Assembly (NCBI RefSeq): GCF_905475395.1
Contig: NC_058338.1
Coordinates: 77,635,435 to 77,699,434, forward strand
Reading direction: 5' to 3'
Source of the DNA: Chrysoperla carnea
Lineage: Eukaryota; Arthropoda; Insecta; Neuroptera; Chrysopidae
DNA: 64,000 nucleotides
Position numbers and translations under genes: made by a program. The notes below the pieces were generated by a model, which ran no database searches, was not told the DNA's origin, and was given only the letters and a program-made list of their open reading frames with translations. Below are positions 39,701 to 53,700 of the stretch, in pieces. The first letter of the stretch is position 1, and every line of letters starts with the position of its first letter.

Positions 39701-42700
39701 TTGCTTCATTTGTGGCAAATTCACGGAATTCTTTTTGATGTGATGATCCCAATAATACTAAACGTCCCGCTTTGTAATTAAATCGTCCAAAACCAGTTTG
39801 TGCCATTAAATAACAAAAATGTGCAGCATATAATGAACCCCTAGCTTGTAATGTATCACCCAATGTAGTAATCGCTTTACGATCTAATTCTGGTCGTTGT
39901 GATGTATTCGATAGAATCATTGCAAGATGTGGTCTCCAATCACCCCATTTCTCATCCAAAACACACTGTAAATATTATTACCATTAAATACTTAAAATTC
40001 AGCCGTTCTGAAATGATTGCCAAATCCTACGTCTGATCCTAGATCTATATCGTGAATATTTTACTCACCGTTACAGCAGCAGGTTGTCGACCAGATAATA
40101 ATTGATATAAAGTTTGCAATGGATCATTTATTGTTAATCCATTAGCAAAACGCATCATAACATTTGCATAAGTTCGTTTATCTAATTTACTTGCCAAGAA
40201 TAATGCATGGCCCCATAAACCATGTTTCATAGCCCATTCTAATGCCTCTTTTCCAGATCCATAAATAAGATATTCCCTAAATTTATTTGTTAGATATGTT
40301 TCATTGAAAGCGTTTCCTTTCGAATTGGTTCCGTTGGTTTGTTTAAATGTAGACGATGTTGGAGGATTGTCATCGGTGTCTGGAACAGCCACCGATGGTA
40401 TTTCTTCGGGTAAACTACTAACTGATGATACTATTGATTCACGACGACTATTTGTTGATGCGTTTGAGTTTTGTCGTGAGGCATTTCTCATTAATAATTC
40501 TGCAATATCAGTGCCTACCACAACCTAAAAATACAAAACTGTTATGAAACTGCCTGAAATCGCACCGAGAAACAAACCATGCCTTCTTTGGGTTTTTTGG
40601 CTGCACCTCAAAAACTATTTGGGAGATATCTCTAATCCTCAAATGAATCCAATTCTTCTATTTTTTTAGTTTTATCGAAATTTTTTTCTCGATTTTTTGC
40701 AATTTTCTTAACGAATAGTTCTTAGGAAAAAATCGAACAAATGGCAAACATTTTTTTATTACAAAATTTGATAAAACTCGGCATATAGAGTAAATAATAC
40801 AAAAATTGGATTGATTTGACGGTTGGTCGAACTATTGATAATACTAGAACTACTCACAAAGTTCTCAAATGGAATGGATTTTGTATGTTTTTGGGGTCTT
40901 TTTGATCTTATATGCTCCGAAAATGAAAATCACAAAAAAGTTAAATATCTTGATGTTTTAAAAAAATAACATTAAGATAATAATTAATGGAAACCCCGAA
41001 AAAAATAAAAATCGATTTCTGTTAAACATTTTTCAAATTTTTGTTGTTGATACTTTTATGCTATATTTAATCACCAAAAGACTACAGGGAAAATGCAGGG
41101 AGGAAATATTTTCTACTTCATAAAACTGATAGACTTGGAATTAGCAACGAGAAGTCTGTAGGGTATAAAAAAGGAATGATTTATTAAAGTAAATACTTAC
41201 GCCATTTTGCCTTAATAACAAAATTAACAGTTCCCACATTAAAATATAAGATTCTTTATCATTAATATGTTGATTTGAAGTGAACGATTCAGCTTTTTTA
41301 ATTTTATTCTCACAATATTCGATTAATGTTTTCTTATGTGTAACGCCTTTAATTAATGGTCCAGGAAAATCAGCTAATTCTTGTTGTTCTGGATCATTTG
41401 CTAATAATAACTCATGCAATTCCATTATTTCAACTAATGGCGATTGTCCATCCATTGGATAATGTGGTAAAACACGAACTAAATGACCAGATGATATGCT
41501 TGCTTTTACATGAGCTGTTGAGAATTTTGTTGGTGTTAATCGTTGCACTGATACAGATGAATCTTCTAAATTTAACGATGATTCTGTACGATCCAATGGT
41601 CTACAAAATTTTCATTATTTAATGGGAAATCATAAATGTTATTGCATTTAATTTTTTTAATACCCTGACGTAATTAATACTTTTTATTACCATTTTTAGA
41701 AATTATAGTAAGTTATTGATAAGCACCCTGTACAAACCTTATTTCTCCGTCTTGGAAAGTTTTTATGCCTGTCTAAGTATTTTTTAACCTCTGATTTGTA
41801 ATCTAAAAACCTGTCACCGGACTTAGTGACCAATAAAACGTTTGATCGCCATCAGTTTTAATCGAATTCATCGAATAAAAAAAATTTGTACAGGGTTCTT
41901 AGATGTTATTGCTGCTTCCATAGTTTAATTGTTAAAGAGAGACTTTATTATTGAATAAGACTCTTTCAAAATACAACTTTACAGCTTTTATTTACCATAT
42001 TCTCATGGTCATTTATAAATTAGACATTGAGCGTCGAAAAATTTAATGGAAAATTCAATTTTTCCCAGAAATAATGTAATTAATGTTGGGGATAAAAAAA
42101 TTGTGTGTTAGCTTCGACGCACGACAGGAGTTTACTCCTTAAGTGTTGTATAGTGTAAGGTGTCCGTCAGGTTATTGTCAGTTTCAAACAATAGATGCTT
42201 TGTCTGTTATACGTACTATGAAGTATAATTTTTATATTGTAACCCTAAAAAAACCCGAAGACCTACGACGTACGTTGGTTGAGTAGCTATGTAGTTTCTT
42301 TGTATCGGTGGGTTATCTACACTGTGTGATGTGTCCTTTAAGTTATTGTCAGTTTCAAACAATAGAGGCTTTGTCTACAGTACACAAGTTGCGGAACAAA
42401 AACGTAACGAGGTCATTCGATCACTAGATTTTACTCCTCATATTTTTTTCAAACTGGGCGCTTTATATGAAAATCGAATTTTAAGGAGTAAACTCCAAAC
42501 AATATTTATTATTATACGATAATTTTGAATATTTTAAAAGAGTCTTACAAATTTTTATCAGTTATTAATGATAAACTATTAATAATTAAATTTTCTTGAG
42601 TTTGTGCTTTATTAATAACGACTTGGATAGTTAAAATAATTATAGACCTGAATTATATCGTGTTTTATAATATTGATCAACAGAAATGAAGTTTCAAAAA

Positions 42701-44750
42701 TTAAATATCTTTCAATATCGTTGTTGTGAAATAACCTTATTTTTTTCAAAATGATGTCAAATTCTTAAGTTAACCTAATTTAAGTATCAAAAATTTTTTT
42801 TTTATAAATATACAATTTTACAAATACACATCCAGGCGTACTTATGGCGATTTCAATCAAACATACGAACCAATAGATTCCAAATTGATAATATTTTCCA
42901 AGCACCATGATATCCATGAGCAAATTTCTATTAATAGCACAATAATTTTAAAAATATCCCAAATTTGATTTCCAACAAAAAAAATTCCTCGAAAATTCGT
43001 GTTTGCCTTTTACAACGAGATCCAAAAGTGCAATATCAATATGAAAATTGTTTTCTTAAATTGATTGAACTAGCACTTCCTAGTACGTGGTACACGATTT
43101 AGCGTAAATTTTTTTTATACTAAAAATTGCTTTGAATGTGAAAATAAATTTTTAAAATTACTGAACTAATATCAAACTAAATTAACTACTTCAAGCCCTT
43201 TCTACTTTAAGTATTCAGGGTGGACCATTTTAATAAATTATGGCTAATAGCTCGTTTTGTAGTAAATCAATCAAAAAATAACTCGAACAAAAGTTGCAGT
43301 TTGATGGGAGACATCATGTTCTGACATCAGATTGGACCTTGTTCTCTAGATTGTTTTAATAGTCAATTTAGATCGCAAAAGCTAAGAGATAGAATAACAC
43401 TTTAAATGAGAAAGTTGATCCTCATATGACATATTTTTTTAAGTCGCATTTCTTCCGAAAGCTAATGATTTTCAAAAAAATGTTTTCAATAAAAATATTT
43501 TTATTGAATCTAGATACTCTTTATGGAGTTTATTATTTTTGACTAGCAAACCGGAGAACTAGGTTCAATCTGATGTCAGATCATGATGTTTCCTATCAAA
43601 CTCTGAAACTTTTGTTTAGGCTATTTTTTGACTGGTTTACTACAAAACGAATTATTAGCCATGGTCCACCTTTTATGCCAAAGAAATTACTAACAAACTA
43701 AAAATTTGAATACAGTTTGATGCTAGGGACGATAAGTAATAATTCTCATCGATACCTAAGTCGTATATATATAAAAAAAGTTAAATACATAGAAAATCGC
43801 ATGAAATTGTTCTAGTGGAGGGAAAATAAATAGAAATACCCTTCTTTTAGTAAAGGCTGAATCTCTTTTTGGATAAAAGTAAATATAGTTTATCGTCCCA
43901 TTAATTCTTATTATGGGACAGGGGTAAAAATCGCCAATTTTTAAAACTCTTAAGTATTTATTATAACAAAGATTCGAAGGATCAAATACTTTGCGAATTT
44001 TCCGCGGTATAACTTCATTTCACTATAATATTTCGCTTCCTAAAAAGTGAAGTAGAAGACACAAAAACCATCACCTTGATTATTATTTAATATTATTATT
44101 CGTCGGAAGCTCACAAATGTAAAAAATGATAGATAAATTTTAACATGCGGCGATGATATCTTTTTATAAAATAAATTAATCGAATCTGTTGTATAAAAAA
44201 ATAATCGGCACACATTAAAATTGACACTTTGTCATTTTTGACTCTGCCACACTTTTGTAATTTCTATATTTAAAATGATTAAGAGCTTTATTGTATAAAT
44301 TTAAAGAATGGGGATTCTGAAAAGAAAATTTTTTCTTTTTTTTTTTTGATAAAAATGGAAAGATCATATTTATAACAAAACTGTTTTTATATTTTATTTT
44401 TTCATGATAATTTTAAAGTTACAGGCAGTTTTAAAAGAACTTTTCAAAAGAGAAACGAAAGCGCCCGACAAAAAAAATATTCGTAAAAGAATGTAGGGTG
44501 TAACGTCATAATGTTAATTAATAAATGTATACAGTGTAAACTATTGAATTGACATTATTACGTCACAACGATGTTTTACGAACATTCTTTTTGTCGGGCG
44601 TTTTCTTTTCTCTTTTGAAAAGTTCTTTTAAAACTGTCTGTAACTTTAAAATTATCATGAAAAAATAAAAACAGTTTTGTTATAAAACTTTCTTTCTTAC
44701 GATCTTTCCATTTTTGAAAAAAAAAAGGTTCAAAATTCCAATTATTGCTA

Positions 44751-44796
<46 letters not shown>

Positions 44797-47700
44797 ATTT
44801 ACATTTAGTAGAAAGGAAATTAAAGTTTTCCACCATTTATTTACAAAGCTGAAAATTAATAAAATAAATAATACATATTTTTACATACATTTAAAAGATT
44901 ATTATTAAGCGAGATTTACAAATTTTGTTTCTCCTAGATTTGCTAAACAGGACAATAATCTTTAATTTTAATTATTTGAAATATGAATCATAATTAATAA
45001 TAATCTTAAAATGTATGTATTATAAAAAACCAAAAACCAAAACAAATCAATAAAAACCAACACCAAAACAATCCAACATTAAAAACCCATGATATGTGTG
45101 TTAATAAGACAGAAAAATAGCATTGAATGTGTGTTATATATGAAATGTACGCTATTAGAGAGCTCACCTAGAATATTCTTGACTATAAGAATGAGTATGC
45201 GATTGTGAAAAATAACCACCCATATGGGATACTTCTGATGAACCACCTGAATAATATCTGTGACTTGTGCACCTAGATATAGTAGAACGGTACAAATAAT
45301 GGAGACATGTGATTTTTTTATTAAGCAAATAATAATTTAACATGTTCGTAAAAGCATGAATTTTTTATGCGTCGAGGGTTCCGTACTTACTACATACACA
45401 AGGTTTAAAATATACTCATATTTTTCGATCAAAATATACAAGGTTTCCCGTGACTCGATGAACATAGTTTAAGGGCGTATTGTTTGAACAATTTTAAGTC
45501 GAAAGTACCTTATATACTTTTGTCCAAAACCTAATAGTTAAGGAGTTATGGGAACTATTGAATTTAACCAATAAAGTAACGAAGTTGTTGAGTTAAGTAG
45601 TTCATTGTTTTGTTAATTAAAAATTTTTGTTTTGCTAACACGAGACAGCGGAGGAGACATTTTGAACAAAAACTTTAATACACATTTGTGTTAGCAAAAC
45701 AAAAGATTTTAATTAATAAAACAATAAACTACTTTACTTAACAATTTCGTTACTTTATTGGTTAAATTCAATAGTGCCTAAAACTCCTTAACTATTGCGT
45801 TTTGGACAAAAGTATATAAATCTACTTTCGACTTAAAATTATCTAAAGACTACGCTCTTAAACTATGCCCATCGAGTCACGGGACACCTTGTACATCCTT
45901 ATATGCAAACACAAGCTTTATGAAATGAATTTTGATACTTTCTTTCAAAAAATTTACATTAAAAAAAAGTCAATTTATTCTTAAGTATTTTGTTTTTTTT
46001 AAGTGCGAAAAAAACCCTACAAATATCGCTCAAAAAAGAAGGTTATGTTCATTTTTATAAATTCCTGATTTCGATTAAAACGTTTGGGTAAGAAAATCCG
46101 TCAATGAAGATCAAATTTACGTAGAAACAAGTCTTGACATAACAAGTCTTTGAAAATAAAATCGCCACTTACGAGATACTTGTTTGAAAAAACTGAATGC
46201 TAAATCGAAAAACGCTATAACTTAATTTAATGTAGCTATCAAATAAATATATAAACAAAATTTCGGCATTTTTTTTGACATATTTTATGGTACGGAACCC
46301 TAAGGACCCAATGAAACAAAATGATAAAAAAAATTCACAACAAATACAAAATTCAAAAAACAATATACACACTCGTCATCATCTTCAGCACACATGTATA
46401 ACAAAAGGTTAAAAAAAAAACAAAATTCATTTACAGCAGTCACCAATTACCTCTCTTTATGTAATTCATCGTTAGCTGAACTACGACCAGAATGTACGGA
46501 TGCTTTATCTTCATGGCCGCGAAAACCTTCAATGGATGTTGGCCCAGCTCCCATTGCACCATAACTTTGTAAATATTTACGATACCATTCAGCATATGCT
46601 GCAGGGTTAGTTCGACGTAAATTTTCATAATATTGATAATGTTGTTGATAGTGGGCCGCATAATATGGATCATAAGCACCCTTAAAAAGAAATCCATTTT
46701 ATAAGGATGAATTTTTGTTGATTTCGAGATATAATTATTCAAATAAATACTAACACGATACTCGAAATAAAATTGAATTTTACGTAAATTTATTTAAAAA
46801 TATAATTTTAAAAAATACAACAGACCAACCATCGTCAGTAGCTAAATTTATGCATATAACACATTACAAACATTCTTTAGAAAGTTAAAAATAAATATGT
46901 AAAATATTACCAACAATTATAGTAACACTTTCAAAAATAAATACAAAAAATTATCACAAAATCGAAAAAATAAATTTTTCAAGACCACCAAAGTTTTTGT
47001 AAATTATTTAGTGGCTAACCTAAAAATCTCTTTGTAAAGAATGTTTGTAATGTGTTATATGAATAAATTTAGCTACGGGCTATGGTTCCGTTGCAATCGA
47101 AATATCAATTAATATCTATATTAATATACAATTTTATTTCGAGTATCGTGGTATTTATTTCAATAACTAAATCCATTTTAGTTTCAAACCTCATTTTAAA
47201 TTGAAAATTTGGAGATTACCTGATAATATGAATTATATGGATCACGGGTTTTTCGATGATCCAAACGTTCACGATAATTTGAATCACTACGGCTTGATGG
47301 ACGTGAACTATGAAACAAAATAAAAAATTTAATTAAACCTAAGGGACCATTCATTAATTACGTCAAACATTAAGGGGAAGATTACTCTCCAAAGTCTACC
47401 GTACAATAAATTTTTTTAAATGATTGGAATCTTTTCTTAACGTAGTCAATAATTTATCGTTAACTTAATTAATCTTTTATTCTATTATTTAAATTATTGA
47501 CTTATGGGTTTTCTGCTTCAATAATAATTAACTTTAAAAAGGTTAATCATTTCAAGTTCCTAAAGTGATGCAAACCATTTTTATAGGGACTCTAAGTATG
47601 AAATGTCGGGATCTGTGGGAATAGGGGATTTTGATTTAATTTAATTTGAGGTTGAAGCTAACAGTCTATTGGAAAAATTTATAAGCCTTGCTTCCTCACA

Positions 47701-50700
47701 ATTGTGAAAGGGCACCATTCGTACCACCCAAGGGACATTACTAAATTATGTTTAACTTTTCATATAGCCTGGTGGTGTTTATAGTCTAAAACACAAATTA
47801 TTACTAACAGGGAGGCACTTTGAATTTAAGTTCAGAATATTTACGAAAATTATAAAAGAAACACAATACCAAATGAATTAATTTATTTAAATTTTAAACT
47901 GTAATCAAGACTCACCTTCGACTCTCTCGACCATAATAATCATCTTCATACCGTCGATCATAATAAAAATCATCACGTCTTTGTTCTCTACCGTCATATT
48001 CACTACCACGTTCACGTCCACGATCACGCTTACTACGTTCCACACGATGTTCACGATCGCGATCAACACCATCACGATCCATTTCACGACGTAATGTACT
48101 AATCATACGATCATATTCAGGACCCCGACCACCTTCTCGTTCAATCACACGTTTTAAACTATTATAAATTCTATCATACTCATCACGATTTGGTCGATTA
48201 TCTTTTAACCGTCTATCTTTACGTTCTTTATCACTAGAATAATCCGTATCTTCTTCATAAAATCGTGTATCACGATCACCGATACCAGTGCCACCTCCAC
48301 GTCGTCGACGATCATTTTTTCTATCCCAATAACGTTCTGGTGATGATTCGCGTTCTCGGTAATATTTTTTATCCTTTTCATATCTAGGTGTTGGTGACTT
48401 ATTTTTTCGTCTATCTACTGATGCTTCTCGAATTTCACGATCATCTTCAGAAGAATCAGTTCTTGTAGTAAGCCGATTTTGATCTTTTGCTGTATTATTA
48501 TCAGTTGTATTTTCTCCATCGGTTTGCGACCGTAATGTGGTTTGTACATCAATACGATCATGATTTTGAGAACCATTTCGGACTGATGTATCACTAGACA
48601 CTGGAACCGAATCCGATTGAGTGTCAGCCCCATCTACATTCGTTTCACGTACATCACTAGCTAAAACGTTTCGATTACGATTTAACGCGCTATCAGAGGA
48701 TTGAGTCGTAGGTGGTGTATCAGCTCCAATGGTTTCGGACCGTTGTGCAGGACGATGTGGTATATTACCCTCAATATTTTGTAATTCAGCTTCTGTATCG
48801 TCATCATCAAATGTATTCGATCGAAAATAAGCATTTGTGGCATTTGTTAACCATCGTGCATTCGATTCCGGTGAACTTGATTCACCAGGAACCATACGAT
48901 GTAATCCTGCTGGTAATTCATAGTTTCCTTCAGGTATTGAATTTGAATTTATACTCTGTGAATTCATAACATTTTCAGATTCACCGTCCACAACACGATC
49001 TAATCCTGTTAAAATTCTAGGTGTCGGATTTATCGATGACGAAGCAATTGATTCATTTTCAGTACGTCCAAGCACCATTCGTCTTAATCCTGGTGGCGGT
49101 TCTTCTGTATTCTGTTCAGAATCATTTTGTTGTATATCAGGGACATCGTTATCAGATAACTGTCCTGTTTCTAAATATTGGTTACGATCATTTTTCGGTG
49201 CTACTTCTAGATTTTCGACACCAGACGAAGATGACCATGGTTGATTATTTATTTTACGACTAGTATTATTTTGACATGTTAAATCGATTGGAATTTGATC
49301 AGGTCGTTCAACATTATCGGGAACTGTTTCTAAATTTGCAACTTGATTTACCTCCAACTGTGATTTTTTTTCAAGTAAATTAGGTTGCTGAATGAAATTT
49401 GATGAAAGAATGTTTTCTTGTGATGAACGCCCAGTATATAAATTTGATGCTACTCTTATCTTATAATTAGGTTTTCCTGATGATCGTTTATATGGATTTA
49501 CGCTATCTTCAACGTTAGAAGGACCAGGCGGTGGAGTAGTTAATGGCGGCGATGAAATTTTTACTGGATTTAGTGGAGGTGTGACATTTTTAGCAATATG
49601 TGTCTCTGGTGTTACAATTTCCTTATTTTCAAAAAGATTTTGATGTTGTAATGTTAAATTATTAATCGCTTGTGTAACATCGGAAATTTGTGTTGGTTCA
49701 AAATTGCTATCAGTCCAAGGGCTCATTGAAGGTGGTTCTTGTTTAATTTCTTCTTGATTCGTATAAGTTTGTTCACAATCTTGACTTGAATTTGGTAAGC
49801 TAGGGCATTGGCTAATTGTTGAACTTCGTGATAATTTATTACTTTCAGATGTTGGGAGCATATCATCGGACGAATCTTGGGATAGTTGTGATTCAATTGA
49901 CCATTGTGGAGTTAGAGTACTGTCATTTTGCTGCATACGACGGCCAGTGAATGTCGATGGTATTTGTTCCAGTGATACAACATTTTCTTTTGGCTCTTCC
50001 GTAGGTTTACCTTTGCAATAAAATTGATTTATATTGAATTTGAGTTCAGGCATAATTATTAAAATTAGTAATAAACTAAATACCACGTTTTTTGTAAAAA
50101 AAAAAGTGCTTGAAATTGATTGGGGAAATTGCTTTTCTTTTGTGAGATTTTGGGCAATATCTCAGAAACTGATCATCAAAATCACGTTATGCAGATACTT
50201 AGTTTTATCGAATTTGGAGATAAAAAATTTCTCCAGTTTTTGTAATTTTCTTTAGATGAACACTAGATTTCTAGAGTAATTTTGAACCAAAAAATACAAT
50301 AAGTAGCCACATTAATATCCTATTAGAAATATGATTGAATATGTACATCCTAAATGTAAATACCCTTTAAAAAAAGAACACTAGATACCTTTCTATTCAA
50401 TTATATAATATAATTAGCAATGGACCTACCATCCGAAATCTTATACATTTCGTTTAAGTTTTCGAATTCGTTTTGGATCGATGCTTCTATTCTTTGGAAG
50501 AAGTCTTAAATATTAAATTTAATAAATTCACTATCAGTTCTTGGTAATTCGAGCATCCGTAATAATATTATTATTATTTTTTTTTTATTTTAAACTCATT
50601 TACTTTGACACGCATCGTTAGTTTAGAAACTAGCAATGTTTTTTAATATGTATTTTGTTATAAGTTTTATATTGCATTAAAATATCGATTATGATTAATT

Positions 50701-53700
50701 TTATCTGTTGAGAGATTTTACATATATATGTATTATTTTACGCACAGATCCAACCTGTTGCTGGATGTTTGAATTTCTAATTTTTTTTATTTTATATCAT
50801 TGTAATTATTTATTATCATAGTATATGAGATATTTTTGACATATTCTATGCAAAGAATATTTGTATTTTGAATAAAGATGATAATGATTGTTATTATTAT
50901 TATCTATCTAGTCGTAAAATGAACAGGAATTTAGAGACAAAAAATGTTTGATTTCTTGATATTTTTCTAAGCATACCAAAAAAAACCGGAAAATCTGGTA
51001 TCGGTAAAACAAAATAAATAAACCGCGATCTGGCTAAATCCATTCGAAAATCGAATTATATACAGTCAATAAGTCGATAGTGGAAAAGTTGGAAAACAGG
51101 ACCGATTTTAAAGAAACTTTTTGTAACGTGTTATAGGACCGCAAGGAACATTCAGCCAACTTAACTGCGATGGGCATATGTGGCCCAAAATTTTGTTGAT
51201 GTCGGATTAGACGAATTCTGTCACCCAAAAATTGTGCCATTTTTGACCTGAAATTCGACTTTTTGGCATAGAAACGGCAACAAGTATTATCGTCCAAACT
51301 GTGCTCCAGTGGGTATTTTTGGTGGCTGAATGTGAATTCGATGTCAGATTACACGGATTTTGTCACGTGTTAGAAAATCGTGCCATTTTTGACCAAGAAT
51401 TTCACTTTTTCAGCCTTTTGAATTAGTATGGGTTGGCTTTTATTGTCTGTTAATGAAAAATAATAAACGTTTGTGTTTTATGTCAATATGTGATGAGCCG
51501 TGGGTTTTCTCTAAATATCAATTTTTAATCAAAACCTAAAGTTCTAATATAAATTTTTTGTTTCAAATATTATAGTATTTAATCTCTTATATAATTAGGT
51601 ATAATTACCTTGATGTTTTCCAGCTAATGGACCCATTTGTTCAAATAAAACCGATGGCGATTGTTCATCGAGTTTTGTTTCATTTTTCATTTGCTGTTTA
51701 CCAATTTCAGTCTTGTAACTATTACTCGTCGAACTCGAATTTGAATCTTCAACAGTCCAATTCCATGTATCATCTCCTTGATTAAAACTATCTTGTATGG
51801 TACTAAAATTTTGATTTACATTATTTTCATTAGTATTTCCACTATTATTTGTAGTAGACTCATCACCCCATCCCCAATCCCATGGATCACTTTCCGGATT
51901 ATTTTGATTTGTTAAACTAGTTGGCTGCTGTTGCTGTTGCTGTGTATAATTACTTTGATTAAAGTCATGTTGAGACTGTTGTACAGAACTTGGTCGTGGG
52001 GGTTGAGTTTGTCCAACATTTTGATGATAACCGGCATTTTGATAGTATTGTTGATTTTGTGATTGTAATAACAATGGTGGTGTGGGTGTTTGATATGGAT
52101 ATTGATTTGCATTAGTACCTGGTGCAATTACATTATTATAGGCTGATTGTTGTTGATCAGTCGTTTGCCAATAATTACCACTGCCTCCACCGATATTTTG
52201 TTGTGACGTTTGATTCCAGTTATAGTTTTGCTCTTGATTATTAGTAGGAACCGTTTGACCTTGAGTTTGATTATACCAATTGTTTGGTGGATATTGTGGG
52301 GGTAGTGATTGAGGTTGCTGAAATGTTTGTGGATTTTTATAGTTTTGCTGCCATTGTTGTTGATACTGTAGGTAGCGAAAAAAAAAAAAAAAAAAAACAC
52401 AATTAAAATTATGAATAATAAAAGCGTAAAGTTACTAATTTTAAGATATTTTTTAGCTATTATGAATTTTTGAATAAATATAATTTTCTTATTTTAAAAA
52501 GTTCAGTAAAAAATTTTAATTTGAACAATTCATTTAAAAAAAAATTGAAACAAACAGTTACTGCATTCATTTTGTAGCAGGTTAGTTTTTTAACTAAGTA
52601 AATTGAAAACCTCTCATTTGTATTTTAACAAATAAATAAGCAAATTATTTTAAGTCCCACATCGAAATAACGAGCCGAAATATACAATTACAATCGCGTG
52701 GTTGTAAGATTCATTGCTTATTCCAGTTACCGAAGCTAGATTATAACCGTCACAGCCGAATGCATGGCAGCATTTTGAATTATTTTAATTTCAAATTAAG
52801 TTCAATTCCGTCTTCCGGTAGGAAATAATAAAAAAAGAATGTTTAATTTTTTTAAATTTATTTTAAGTATAGTTGAGGAAGTAAGACTTTTGAGATCGGA
52901 ATTTAATAGTTAACCTCCAATTTTTACAGAACCGGGCGCAAACATTTCATAATGAGGATGTAGAAAAGTTAGTTCAGTCAGAAAGTGTCGCCTTTAAAAT
53001 TACTCACGTAAGCGCGCTTACAAGTTCGTAATAACAGGCAATCGTGCTGAAAACTCATGAAAAAAAAAAAACTGTATTTCATATTTTGAACTATTCTTAA
53101 TCAAAAAGGGTCCTTTGGTATTTTTTCTTAAACATGTTCAATAAATGGCACGATATGAATTTTTCATATTGGGTTGAGGTAAAAATGGGTTTGATGAGGA
53201 GGACCTTCCTATTAATATTAATATTTCATATTTGGAGATAATTTTCCAGAAGTGCATAGCAACCATTTTTTCGGTATCGAAAGTAAAAGAGAATATTCCA
53301 ATGTTTTGACCCATCCAAATGTAGATGCAAATTCACCCCCCTGAATGTAATCCTGCCGGCGCCCATGATAATACCTATACCTACTTTATTCCAAGATATT
53401 ATTATTCAAACTTCTTTAAAATAAATATTTTCGTATGCATACAACTGAAAACTCTTGGAGAAGTGTCAAAATTTATCATAGAACTTCTGATAAAATTAAG
53501 ACAACTGATATTTAATTAACAATCAAAATGTAATGTTTGCTGAGAAATCAAAAATACTTTCATATATTATTGCTGGTAACATTTATTTGAAATTCAAGCC
53601 AAAATATTTTAAAATATTTCTACGATAACATTTTTTTTAATACAATAAGAACCTTGGACCATTTTGTATGTTTCCTTTTGAGATAAAAAATTGACACTAA

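Noticed and set aside
41280-41622. Plus-strand open frames of 60-88 codons
   Set aside because: Antisense to Sec16 exon 7, which has clear splice sites and phase; no independent support.
44576-44908. Open frames of 60-90 codons over a poly(A)/poly(T) run
   Set aside because: They consist of lysine or phenylalanine runs made by the A31 tract and overlap a palindromic element.
47905-49263. Several open frames of 60-90 codons in other frames of the long Sec16 exon 3
   Set aside because: They are shadows of the 700-codon Sec16 frame, which has splice sites, phase and family motifs.
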